Shown here: positions 17,101 to 25,555 of the stretch, one piece after another
Numbering within the stretch: the stretch's first letter is position 1
Layout of the letters: each line of letters starts with the position of its first letter
NCBI RefSeq assembly: GCF_000204195.1
Contig: NZ_AFBG01000023.1
Coordinates: forward strand, 215,299 to 279,298
DNA: 64,000 nucleotides
Reading direction: 5' to 3'
Source of the DNA: Acidovorax radicis N35
GTDB taxonomy: Bacteria; Pseudomonadota; Gammaproteobacteria; Burkholderiales; Burkholderiaceae_C
Program-made: the position numbers and the translations under genes
The notes under the pieces: model-generated
The model's input: the letters and a program-made list of their open reading frames with translations, nothing else
Told to the model about the DNA's origin: nothing
The model's database searches: none

Positions 17101-18075
17101 CTACTTCGCAATGATGGTCAGCAGCTCCTCCCGCGTGGTCGGGTCGGCCATGTATTTGGAGTAAAGCGGGGCCATGCGCCGCACGAAGGGCGAGACGTCC
17201 TTCACGCGCACGAACTGCGAGCCCTGCTTGGCGGTGGTCTCCAGCGCCTGGGCCACGCGCTTGTTCCACAGCTCGCGCATCAGCAAGGCCGACTGCGCAC
17301 CCGCGTCGGCAAAGGCCTTGCGGTCCTCGGCCGAGAGCTTGGCCCACAGCGCGGTGGACACCACCAGCGCCTCGGGCGAGATCACGTGGTTGGTCACATA
17401 CACGTTTTTGGCCAGCTTGTAGTGGCCGGTGGACTCGTACGACGGCATGTTGTTCTCGGCGCAGTCGATGGTGCCTTTCTCGAAACCGCCCAGCACCTCC
17501 TTGAAGGGCATCGCCACCGGCTTCGCGTCGAGCAGCTTGACCATCTCGGTATAGATCTCCGACTGCTGCACGCGGATGGAAGCCCCCGCCAGGTCGCGGA
17601 TGGTGGCGGGCGAGCGGTGGGCGCAGTAGAACGAACGCCCGCCACCGTCGTACCAGCCCAGCACCACAAAGCCGGCCGATTGCAGGTTGGCGGCAAAGCG
17701 CTGCCCCAGAGCGCCGTCCAGGTGGCGAAACATGTGGGCCGAGTCGGTGAAGAGGAACGGCAGGTTCAGCACCTTGATGCCGGGCACCGCATCGGACAGC
17801 GGGCCCGAGCTGAACTCGGCGATGTCGATCTCGCCGCTCTTGAGCATCTGCACGGCCTTGGGCTGATCGCCCAGGGTGGCGTTGGAGAACACCTCGATCT
17901 GGTAACGCCCCTGCGTGGCCTTGCCCACCTGCTGCGCAAAACTTTTCATGGCCTCGGTGACGGGGTAGCCGTCGGGGTGGATGTTCCACGCGCGCAGCTT
18001 GGTCTGGCCCCACGCAGCGCCTGCGCACAGCAACGCTGCCACCAACAACCCACCCACTCTCAGTCCCTTGTGCAT
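17101..18075 (-). CDS. TRAP transporter periplasmic binding protein, DctP type
   Basis: A 324-residue exported receptor with a signal peptide ending near AGAAWGQ and the DctP fold: LRAWNIHPDGYPVTEAMKSF, AVQMLKSGEIDIAEFSSG, the carboxylate-binding Arg region ASIRVQQSEIYTEMVKLLD, and FEKGTIDCAENNMPSY. Such receptors deliver organic acids or sugar acids to a DctQM membrane pair. No DctQ or DctM gene is adjacent on either side, so it is an orphan receptor. It faces a pectate lyase gene across a region with shared operator sequences, which points to oligogalacturonate or galacturonate as ligand (inference). Confidence 0.9.
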   Translation of the reverse strand: MHKGLRVGGLLVAALLCAGAAWGQTKLRAWNIHPDGYPVTEAMKSFAQQVGKATQGRYQIEVFSNATLGDQPKAVQMLKSGEIDIAEFSSGPLSDAVPGIKVLNLPFLFTDSAHMFRHLDGALGQRFAANLQSAGFVVLGWYDGGGRSFYCAHRSPATIRDLAGASIRVQQSEIYTEMVKLLDAKPVAMPFKEVLGGFEKGTIDCAENNMPSYESTGHYKLAKNVYVTNHVISPEALVVSTALWAKLSAEDRKAFADAGAQSALLMRELWNKRVAQALETTAKQGSQFVRVKDVSPFVRRMAPLYSKYMADPTTREELLTIIAK

Positions 18076-18495
18076 GTCTGTCCCTCCATCCTGTTGTTGT
18101 GCGATGCATTGTTAACGTCATCATCTGACGTCGTACAAATAATCACAAATTTCTACACCGAACCCAAGGCGGCGCAGGCTCGCGCCCTCGTAGGTACAAA
18201 GGTCTCCAACTGGTCTTTGAAAAACCCGAATACTTCCAGTATTCATGCGGCTTTCAAAGGCTTTTCGACCCAACGCAACAGCCCCTTCGCGCCCGATTTT
18301 GCGGCTACCTGGCCATCTGCCTGATTGGGGTAAACGCCAGTGATCGGATGAAAACACGCGCCCAAAATCCGCGCCAAGTTGTACGACGTCTGTTGTCAAG
18401 ACGCCGTGTGGCCCGGGCCGATTGCCTTGGTGGCAGCAGGGCGCGCCCGCTTCTCCCTTTCCAGAACCCTTGCCATCCAACGAGGAGACATCCCA
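18076..18495. promoter_or_regulatory. Divergent promoter region, TRAP receptor / pectate lyase
   Basis: A 420-bp gap without a gene. It holds two exact inverted copies of TTGTACGACGTC (18379-18390 on the plus strand, 18127-18138 as GACGTCGTACAA), one about 52 bp from the receptor start and one about 106 bp from the lyase start. An ACGTCA-5-TGACGT dyad overlaps the first. Nested dyads lie at 18215-18259 (CTTTGAAA/TTTCAAAG around GAATACT/AGTATTC). No regulator gene is adjacent; the 12-mer has the look of a GntR- or LacI-type half-site, which I cannot confirm. Confidence 0.65.
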
Positions 18496-20289
18496 ATGAC
18501 GATGAAGCGCAGAGACTTCACCCTGAGTGCCCTGGCCCCCCTGCTGCTGAGCGCCTGCGGCGGCGGCAGCGACGACCCCGCGCCCACCTTTCCGCCCGGC
18601 CCCAAGGCCGACGCTGCCGACGCCCTGAAGCGGGCCACGCACTACATGGACGACACCGTGTCCTACCAGGGCGGCTACGTGTGGTCGTATTCGCCGGACC
18701 TGAAGCAGACCTTCGGCGAGATGGAGGCCTATCGCACCATGTGCTGGATCCAGCCGCCGGGCACGCCGTCGGTGGGCCATGTGTACCTGGACGCCTACCA
18801 CGCCACCGGCGACGAACGCCACTGGCGCGCGGCCGAGCGCACCGCCACGGCCATCATGGCCGCGCAGCACAGCTCGGGCGGGTGGAACTACATCCACGAC
18901 TTCGCGGGCGAGGCGTCGCTGAAAAAGTGGTACGACACCATCGGCAAGAACGGCTGGCGGCTCGAAGAATTTCAGCACTACTACGGCAACGCCACGTTCG
19001 ACGACGCGGGCACGGCCGTGGCCTCGCAGTTTCTGCTGCGCATGTACCTGGAGCGGCGCGAGGCCCGCTACCTGCCGGCCGTGCAAAAGGCCATCGACTT
19101 CGTGCTCAACGCGCAGTTCGGTCCCGAGTACGGCGTGGCCAATGGTGGCTGGCCGCAGCGGTTCCCGCACTTCCCAGGCGCCGTCAGCAGCATGCCGCTG
19201 CCCAACGCATCGCAGTTGCCCGCCGGTGCCAAGGCCGGCATGGACGACGGCGACTACACGCTGCACGTGACCTTCAACGACGACGTGATGGGCGAGAACA
19301 TCAAGTTCCTCACCCTGTGCGTGATGGCGCTGGGCGAGACGCGCCTGATCGCCCCCATCAACCGCGCGATGGAGTGCATGCGCCTGATGCAGCAGCCCGG
19401 CCAGCAGGCCGGCTGGGGGCTGCAGCACCTCTCCCGCGAAAGGGACGGCCGGCCTGCCGGCTCGCCCGCCGGTGCCCGCAGCTACGAGCCCCGCTCGCTG
19501 GCCACGCACACCACGCAGACCAACATCCGCCAGATGTTCAACTACTTCCAGCTCACCGGCGACCGCAAGTACCTGGCGCGCCTGCCCGAGGCGATTGCGT
19601 GGCTCAAGAGCTGCCCGCTGCCGGCCGATGCCGCCACGGTGAACCCGCTGCTGGGCGGTGGCCGCACCCACCCCACCTTTGTCGAGCTGGGTACGAACGA
19701 TGGCCTGTACGTGCACCGCTACGGCTCCAACATCCACAACGGCGCCTACTACTACGACAAGAACTACACCAACACCGTGAGCCACTACTCGGCCGGCCGT
19801 CCCATCGACATTGCTGGGCTGGAGGCCACGTACGCCAAGCTCAGCGGCATGACGGACGCGGCCGTGGCCGAGCTGGCGGCGCGCTCGCCGCTCAAGGTGA
19901 CAGGCGGCGGCAAAGCGCTGCCCAAGTACTTCTCGATCCGCGAGGTGGACTTTCCGGATTTGTTCACTGGTGCGGTCATGGCCACACCCGCCGTGCCCGA
20001 CACGGAAGTCGCCACGCTGCTGACCGAGCTGGGCACCCGCAACTACTGGACATCGCCCGTGCCCGAGATCGTGAACCCCTACCTGGCCGACGGCCCCACC
20101 GCCCCCTACACCGGCACGGCCTACCGCAGCAAGCACGTGGGCGATGTGTACGACACCTCGCCCTACCCGGCCGACAACCCGCCCGAAGTGCCGCCGTACG
20201 TGAAGAAGGACAAGCCCCAGTTCATCGTCACGGCCGAGTGGATACGGCGCATGGGCCGGCTGATCGCGTTCGTGGCACCGGTGGCGTGA
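18496..20289 (+). CDS. Pectate lyase, PL10-like lipoprotein
   Basis: A 597-residue protein with a lipoprotein signal (LAPLLLSACGGGS, lipobox LSAC) and an alpha/alpha-barrel pectate lyase domain resembling PL family 10. Recognisable stretches are ATAIMAAQHSSGGWNYIHDF, NGGWPQRFPHF, DYTLHVTFNDDVMGENIKFL and SYEPRSLATHTTQTNIRQMF. PL10 enzymes cleave polygalacturonate by Ca2+-assisted beta-elimination. It is longer than a minimal PL10 domain, with about 200 extra C-terminal residues of unknown role. CGAGGAGA precedes the ATG. A surface lipoprotein lyase beside a TRAP receptor fits local pectin use. Confidence 0.85.
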   Translation: MTMKRRDFTLSALAPLLLSACGGGSDDPAPTFPPGPKADAADALKRATHYMDDTVSYQGGYVWSYSPDLKQTFGEMEAYRTMCWIQPPGTPSVGHVYLDAYHATGDERHWRAAERTATAIMAAQHSSGGWNYIHDFAGEASLKKWYDTIGKNGWRLEEFQHYYGNATFDDAGTAVASQFLLRMYLERREARYLPAVQKAIDFVLNAQFGPEYGVANGGWPQRFPHFPGAVSSMPLPNASQLPAGAKAGMDDGDYTLHVTFNDDVMGENIKFLTLCVMALGETRLIAPINRAMECMRLMQQPGQQAGWGLQHLSRERDGRPAGSPAGARSYEPRSLATHTTQTNIRQMFNYFQLTGDRKYLARLPEAIAWLKSCPLPADAATVNPLLGGGRTHPTFVELGTNDGLYVHRYGSNIHNGAYYYDKNYTNTVSHYSAGRPIDIAGLEATYAKLSGMTDAAVAELAARSPLKVTGGGKALPKYFSIREVDFPDLFTGAVMATPAVPDTEVATLLTELGTRNYWTSPVPEIVNPYLADGPTAPYTGTAYRSKHVGDVYDTSPYPADNPPEVPPYVKKDKPQFIVTAEWIRRMGRLIAFVAPVA

Positions 20290-20302
20290 CCACTGGCTCT
20301 GC

Positions 20303-20366
20303 GCAATTTGCTATTATTTATATAGCATTTTGCGCTTTCCCAGAAAGCGCTGGAAGGCAAAATGGC
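20303..20366. repeat. Family A repeat copy after the pectate lyase
   Basis: Contains GCTATTATTTATATAGC followed by GCGCTTTCCCAGAAAGCGC, two hairpins in a row, between the lyase stop and the convergent flavocytochrome gene. It may act as a bidirectional terminator. Confidence 0.7.
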
Positions 20367-20464
20367 TCACATCTCCCGCACCAGGACAGGCCGCGCGCCG
20401 GTGGAATGGACTGCAGCCAAAAGCCGCCCGCACCGTGCTCGAGCGCTGGCGCGAGAAACCCGCC

Positions 20465-21781
20465 TCAGCGCATCTGGAACAGCTCCTGGTGAAAGCGCGC
20501 AGGCGAGCGCCCCAGGTGCTCCATGCCCCGGCGCACCGCCTCGGCAAAACCCTGCGGCCCGCAGAACCACACACTCGCCGTCTGGCTGGTGCCTGCCAGC
20601 AGCGCTGCCGGTGTCACGGGCCCGGCGTCGTCACTGTAGTGCGTCTCCAGCGTCACGCTGGGCAAGCGGGCGCACAGTGCGGCCATGCGGTCGGCAAACA
20701 CCGCCTCGCCCGCATGGCGCACGCAGTAGTACAGATGCACCCGGGGTGCCAGCGCGGGTGTGGACTGCAGGGATTCGAGCCAGGCCATGAACGGCGTGGC
20801 GCCGATGCCTGCGGCCACCCACACCTGCTCCGGTGCGCTGTCGCTGCGAAAGTCAAAACAGCCATATGGCCCCTCGATGCCTACCTGCTGCCCCAGATGG
20901 ACTTGCAGAGGCAACTGGCCCGTGTGGTCGCCCAACGCCTTGATGGCAAACCGCAGCACGCCATCGCCTTGGTCGGCATTGAGCAGGGTGAAGGGGTGTG
21001 CCCCCTCGGCACGGCCAAAGGTGACAAACGCAAACTGCCCCGCCGTGTGCCGCCAGGCGCTGCCAGGGCTGACCTGGCAGGTCACCTCCAGCACGCTGGC
21101 CCCTTGTGGCAACACGCTGCCCACGCGGGCCGCATGGCGGCGGCTGCGCCCGATGGCCCCGGCCAGCGAGCGCACGGCACACAACACCCCCACCAGCGAG
21201 CACAGGCCCACCAGAACGCCCGCTGGCTGCGCCCACCAGACAGGCGGCGTGAGCACCACGGCATGGAAAGCCAGCACCAGGTACACCACGGCCAGCAGCT
21301 TGTGCAGGTAACGCCACACGTGGTACGGGAACCGCTGCCACAGCGTGATGACCAGCATGGCCGCCAGGAACCACACGGCCCACTCCCCCATCTCCTCGGC
21401 CAGGTGGCGGAAGGTGTTGAGCCACCAGTCTGCGCGCGGCGTGCGCACCGGGCGACCCACCCAGTCGGCCAGCAGGCTGCGCGAGAGTTGCAGCCCGTAG
21501 TGCACCAACCCCAGCACAATCGCGCCAATGCCCGCCCACTTGTGCAGGCGGTAGCTCTTGTCCAGGCCGTCCAACGGCTTTTCCAGCCACGCGGGCCGCA
21601 CGGCCAGCACCATGATCAGCGACATCAGCGCCCAGGCCGCCACGCCGGTGAGCAGGATCAGCTGGTTGCGCCACCACCAGACATCGCCCCACGCGGGCGG
21701 CGCGGGCTGGGGCACCCACAGTGCCAGCAGCCACGCCGCCAATGCCAGCGCCAGGGAGCCCCCCAAGACCTTCTTCCACAT
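20465..21781 (-). CDS. Ferric-reductase-like flavocytochrome
   Basis: About 438 residues. The N-terminal half has some six transmembrane helices with heme-binding His candidates (SYRLHKWAGIG, LVHYGLQLS, WRYLHKLLAVVYLVLAFHAV). The C-terminal half is a ferredoxin-NADP reductase module with FAD-binding stretches (HTAGQFAFVTF, HPFTLLN) and an NAD(P) site (AAGIGATPFMAWL, VWFCGPQGFAEAV). The family moves electrons across the inner membrane to ferric chelates or other acceptors. I take the ATG at 21781; GTG and TTG codons lie just upstream. It is downstream of an exported nitroreductase-fold gene, a possible electron partner. Confidence 0.85.
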   Translation of the reverse strand: MWKKVLGGSLALALAAWLLALWVPQPAPPAWGDVWWWRNQLILLTGVAAWALMSLIMVLAVRPAWLEKPLDGLDKSYRLHKWAGIGAIVLGLVHYGLQLSRSLLADWVGRPVRTPRADWWLNTFRHLAEEMGEWAVWFLAAMLVITLWQRFPYHVWRYLHKLLAVVYLVLAFHAVVLTPPVWWAQPAGVLVGLCSLVGVLCAVRSLAGAIGRSRRHAARVGSVLPQGASVLEVTCQVSPGSAWRHTAGQFAFVTFGRAEGAHPFTLLNADQGDGVLRFAIKALGDHTGQLPLQVHLGQQVGIEGPYGCFDFRSDSAPEQVWVAAGIGATPFMAWLESLQSTPALAPRVHLYYCVRHAGEAVFADRMAALCARLPSVTLETHYSDDAGPVTPAALLAGTSQTASVWFCGPQGFAEAVRRGMEHLGRSPARFHQELFQMR

Positions 21782-21934
21782 CACCAGTCCCAACTATTTG
21801 TTGCAATGCAGCAAATATAGAAACCCGCGATGAACGCCACCTGAACGGAGTGTGAAGAGGCGGCAAAGCGTGGCGGCTGGTGCCCGAGGGTTGATCTGCA
21901 TCAGCAATCTGCGCGGGGGCTGCCCTCCTCGGAG

Positions 21935-23116
21935 TCAAGTCCGCACAAAACGCGCGAGGGGCCTGCGGGGTGTGGCAGGCACCTCGCCTTCGGGGTAGCC
22001 GATGCGGCAGAACATCTGCACGGTGGCGTCCTGTGGCGTGCGCGGCGCGGGCAGCCCCAGCACCAGCTGGTGCACACGCTCGAAGTGCGGGGCCATCTCG
22101 GCAAACTCCTGCACGGCCTGGCTCATCGGGTGCATGCCCACGCCGAGCGCCGTGGCCTGCAGCTGCTGGCGCACATAGAGGCGGCCGGTGTGGACTTGGT
22201 CGCTGCGCGTGTTGGGGCCGGTGATCCACACAAAACCCATGGCCGTGCGGCTGTGCCCTTCAAAGCGGCCCATGGCGCTTTTGTAGGCTGCGCTGCCTTC
22301 GACGGGTGGCGCCGAGCGGTCGAACATGCCCAGCGCCGACACCGCGCGCACGAACGGCGAGTTGAGCGAGATGCCGTCGCGGTGCTGCAGGATTTCCCCC
22401 GGCCCGACACGCGTGAGGTGGATGCTTTCCATCATGGTGCGCGGCGTGAGCAGCTCTACCCGGGCAGATTCCCAGCACAGCGTGCGCAGCGCGGGCAACT
22501 GGTCGGCGCTGACGGTGCCGCCCACGCGCAGCGGGGCTTCAGCCGGGGCGCTGCCCAGCAACTGGGCCAGCACCCCGGGCGCGATGGCCCGGGTGGTATC
22601 GAAATCCGTCTTGGGCGTGCGGCGCAGCAGCACCTGCGCAAACAGCGGGTCGGGCTGGCCACCAGGCTTGAGGGTGATGCGCGCCACGGGACGGTCGTCC
22701 CAGTCCTTCAGGGCCGCAGGCATCTCGCCCTGTGGCCACAGCAACACCTCGCTGGCCACGCCTTGCTGAGCCAGCGCCATCACCAGCAGCTCCAGAAACG
22801 CGCCATGGCCGATAAGGATCTGGCGCCCCCACGGATCCGTCTGTGGCAGCACCCGCGCAGGGTCGGTGCGCAGGGTGATGACACCGCTCTCGCGCAAGTC
22901 CACCAGCCAGGGCTGCAGGTTGTGCGAATTGGGCGCGGTGATGGCGTAGGCCACCGCCCGGCGGCGCACATCGGTCTCGCCCACAGGGCCCTGCCAGGCC
23001 TCGACCGCCTGGGCGGGATAGTTCGAGCTCACGGCGCCGCAGGCGACCAGCGTGCCGGTGGTGGCGGCGGCGATGGTGCCACCCCCTGCCAAACGAATGA
23101 AGTTGCGACGGTTCAT
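21935..23116 (-). CDS. Tat-exported nitroreductase-fold lipoprotein, Acg-like
   Basis: A 393-residue protein with a twin-arginine signal (NRRNFIRLAGGG) followed by a lipobox-like LVAC. The mature part has the nitroreductase/Acg-like FMN fold: AITAPNSHNLQPWLVDLRE near the start and GPNTRSDQVHTGRLYVRQQL with ATALGVGMHP towards the end. Acg-type proteins bind FMN but often lack normal reductase activity. Export by Tat would fit folding with flavin before transport. It lies 32 bp after an NAD-epimerase gene on the same strand. Confidence 0.8.
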   Translation of the reverse strand: MNRRNFIRLAGGGTIAAATTGTLVACGAVSSNYPAQAVEAWQGPVGETDVRRRAVAYAITAPNSHNLQPWLVDLRESGVITLRTDPARVLPQTDPWGRQILIGHGAFLELLVMALAQQGVASEVLLWPQGEMPAALKDWDDRPVARITLKPGGQPDPLFAQVLLRRTPKTDFDTTRAIAPGVLAQLLGSAPAEAPLRVGGTVSADQLPALRTLCWESARVELLTPRTMMESIHLTRVGPGEILQHRDGISLNSPFVRAVSALGMFDRSAPPVEGSAAYKSAMGRFEGHSRTAMGFVWITGPNTRSDQVHTGRLYVRQQLQATALGVGMHPMSQAVQEFAEMAPHFERVHQLVLGLPAPRTPQDATVQMFCRIGYPEGEVPATPRRPLARFVRT

Positions 23117-23148
23117 GAGAAGACTCCGGTGGTTCAAAGGTGGTGTCG

Positions 23149-24189
23149 TCAGGCCAGCGCAGCGCGGGTCGAACGCAAGGCCACGAGCCCCAAATCTGCC
23201 AGCGCCTGGCGCACGGCCTGATCGAAGGGGGTGTGGGGCTCGTCGCCGATGAGCGCGCGCAGGCGGGTGTTGTCCAGACGGTGGGGCGTGCGCCACAGAT
23301 AGCGCATGTCCGCCAGCGCAGCGAACGTGGGGGCCACCAGCCCCATCACGCGCAGCAGCGGCCACGGCAACTGCCCCACCCGCAGCGCGCCCGCATCGGG
23401 CAACCAGCCCTGCTCTGCCGCAATGGCCGTGAAGCTGTGCAGCCACTGCTGCGCCGTGACGTGGTGCCCAGCGAAATGCAGGCACTCGAAGGGGGCCAGC
23501 CGGTCCCGCTCTTGCGCCACGCGCACGAAGGTGCGGGCGAGGTCGGGCAGATAGGCCCAGGGCGTGGCTACGTCCAGCGGGCCGGGCCAGGTGATGCGGC
23601 CCCGGGGCAGGTCCTTGGCAATGGCCTGGTCCAGCCAGCTGCCGGTGCCACTGCCAAAGAAGTCCCCGGCGCGCAGCACCACGGCGCGCATGTCGCCCCC
23701 TTGCGTGGCAACCTGCAGGCGCAGCTCCAATTGCACCCGCATGCGGCCCTTGAAGCCCGTGGCGGCCTGGGGTGTGTCTTCGTGCAGCACGGGCGGCATG
23801 CCTTCGCCAAAGTTGTAGACGTTGCCGGGCAGCATCAGCGTGGCGCGCAGCTGGCGCGAGACGGCAATCGCAGCCTCCATCAGCGCGGGGGCCTGCTCGC
23901 GCCAGGCCTTGTGCGTGTAGATGGGGTTGAGCGCATGCACCACCACCTGGGCACCTTGCGCCTGGGCGGCCAGCGCGGCGGTGTCATCCACCGCCACGGG
24001 CATCCACCACACACCGGGAATGGCGGGCAGCGCAGGGCTGCGCGCGCCGGGTCGCACCTGGGCCAGCACCTGCCAGCCCGCCTGGGCAAAGGCGCGGGCG
24101 GCCGCCAGGCCCAGCCGGCCCCGGGCGCCCAGGATCAGCACGGTGGAGGGGTTGTCCGTGGAGGGGCGAGAAAAGGGATGGGTGGTCAT
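23149..24189 (-). CDS. NAD-dependent epimerase/dehydratase-family protein
   Basis: A 346-residue short-chain-type protein with an N-terminal Rossmann motif (VLILGARGRLGLAAARAF) and LMLPGNVYNFGEG, LRAGDFFGSGTGSWLD and WAYLPDLARTFVRVAQ in positions typical of NmrA/epimerase-like enzymes. The usual catalytic YxxxK is not clear, so it may bind dinucleotide without epimerase activity. It is divergent from a LysR gene and is likely co-transcribed with the exported nitroreductase-fold gene. Confidence 0.8.
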   Translation of the reverse strand: MTTHPFSRPSTDNPSTVLILGARGRLGLAAARAFAQAGWQVLAQVRPGARSPALPAIPGVWWMPVAVDDTAALAAQAQGAQVVVHALNPIYTHKAWREQAPALMEAAIAVSRQLRATLMLPGNVYNFGEGMPPVLHEDTPQAATGFKGRMRVQLELRLQVATQGGDMRAVVLRAGDFFGSGTGSWLDQAIAKDLPRGRITWPGPLDVATPWAYLPDLARTFVRVAQERDRLAPFECLHFAGHHVTAQQWLHSFTAIAAEQGWLPDAGALRVGQLPWPLLRVMGLVAPTFAALADMRYLWRTPHRLDNTRLRALIGDEPHTPFDQAVRQALADLGLVALRSTRAALA

Positions 24190-24331
24190 GTCAGGGCTCC
24201 ATTCACAAGGGATGGAGCGATTGTGAAAACGCAGGCGCCGTTACACAATTGCCTAACCATTCATAGCAGCAATGCAAAATTGAATACCTCCAACCGCTCT
24301 GCGGTACCCACATTGCAGGCACGCTATCGCC

Positions 24332-25216
24332 ATGAATCAGACCTTTGACTGGAGCCTGGTGCAGTCCTTTCTGGCGGCGCTGGACCAGGGCAGCCTGCTG
24401 GGTGCGGCACGTGTGCTCAATGCCAGCCAGCCCACCATTGGCCGCCACATTGCAGAGCTGGAATCGCAGCTGGGGGTGGTGCTGTTCGAGCGCACGGGGC
24501 GCGGTTTATTGCCCACCGCCACGGCCCTGCGGCTGGCCGAATCCGCGCGCGCCATGGAGGCCAGCGCCCACCAGCTGGCCCGCAGCGTGTCGGGTGCCGA
24601 GGAAGGGGTGAGCGGCACCGTGCGCATCACCGCCAGCCAGCCTGTGGCCTGCGCACTGCTGCCGCCGGTACTGGCGCGGATGCGCCAGGTGCTGCCCGAG
24701 GTGCAGGTGGAACTGGTGGCCAGCAACCAGGTCACCAACTTGCTGCGCCGCGAGGCCGACATCGCCCTGCGCATGGTGCGCCCCGACCAGGCCAGCCTGG
24801 TGGCCAAGCGCATCGGCGCGGTGACGCTGGGCGCCTATGCCCACCGCGACTACCTGCGCCGCAAGGGCACGCCCCGGCAGCCGCCCGACCTGCTGCAGCA
24901 CGAGCTGGTGGGCAACGACCGGCACGAGGACATCCTGCAGGGCTTTGCTGCCATGGGCTACCCGGTGGAACGCCAGCACTTTGCGTTCCGCACCGACGAC
25001 CTCATGGCCTACTGGGAGGCCGTGCGTGCGGGCCTGGGCATCGGCTTTGTGGGCAACTACCTGGCCCGCACCGACCCCGGCGTGGTGGCCGTGCTGCCCA
25101 TGCTGCCCCTGCCCGAGCTGCCCATCTGGCTCACGGTGCACCGGGAGATCCGCACCAGCCGCAAAATCCGGGCGGTGTATGACTTCCTGGCGGAAGAGGT
25201 GCCAGGGGTGCTTTAA
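24332..25216 (+). CDS. LysR-family transcriptional regulator
   Basis: A 294-residue protein with N-terminal helix-turn-helix (WSLVQSFLAALDQGSLLGAA, SQPTIGRHIAELESQLGVVL) and a LysR co-inducer domain (GTVRITASQPVACALLPPVL, READIALRMVRP). It diverges from the epimerase/nitroreductase genes with a 142-bp gap and is their likely regulator. Its TAA stop touches the left end of a MITE-like element, so the element inserted immediately at the end of the gene or formed its last codons. Confidence 0.92.
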   Translation: MNQTFDWSLVQSFLAALDQGSLLGAARVLNASQPTIGRHIAELESQLGVVLFERTGRGLLPTATALRLAESARAMEASAHQLARSVSGAEEGVSGTVRITASQPVACALLPPVLARMRQVLPEVQVELVASNQVTNLLRREADIALRMVRPDQASLVAKRIGAVTLGAYAHRDYLRRKGTPRQPPDLLQHELVGNDRHEDILQGFAAMGYPVERQHFAFRTDDLMAYWEAVRAGLGIGFVGNYLARTDPGVVAVLPMLPLPELPIWLTVHREIRTSRKIRAVYDFLAEEVPGVL

Positions 25217-25485
25217 GAACCTGTTCAAGATCTTTTCAGGGTCGCGCAAGCGCCTTGTCAGGATGGGATGCAAGGCGCGAGGCGCAGCCAATAGCTCGGC
25301 TATTGGCAAGCACCGCAACGCCGCAGACCGCCCGGCAGGGCACTTGCCCGAAGGGTTGGAGTGAAATCGGGCGATTGGACGCCCCGGCCGCTTGCATGGG
25401 CATGAGCCCATGCGGCGCATCCGAAACATCCACTCATCCCGATTGCACTCCAACGCGACCCCCGAAAAGATTTTGAACAGGTTCT
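25217..25485. mobile_element. MITE-like element with terminal inverted repeats
   Basis: Ends are AGAACCTGTTCAAGATCTTT and, inverted, AGAACCTGTTCAAAATCTTT, matching over about 25 bases. The 269-bp body carries nested dyads: CCAATAG-5-CTATTGG at 25288-25306 and TTGGAGTGAAATCGGG paired with CCCGATTGCACTCCAA. No protein of credible length is encoded. A second AAGAACCTG follows the right end at once. This fits a non-autonomous element mobilised by a transposase elsewhere. Confidence 0.85.
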
Positions 25486-25555
25486 AAGAACCTGTGCGCG
25501 GCCACGGTGGCTGCTAGCATCCCATTCCCTTTGTCCACCGCGCCCAAGGAGCCCC

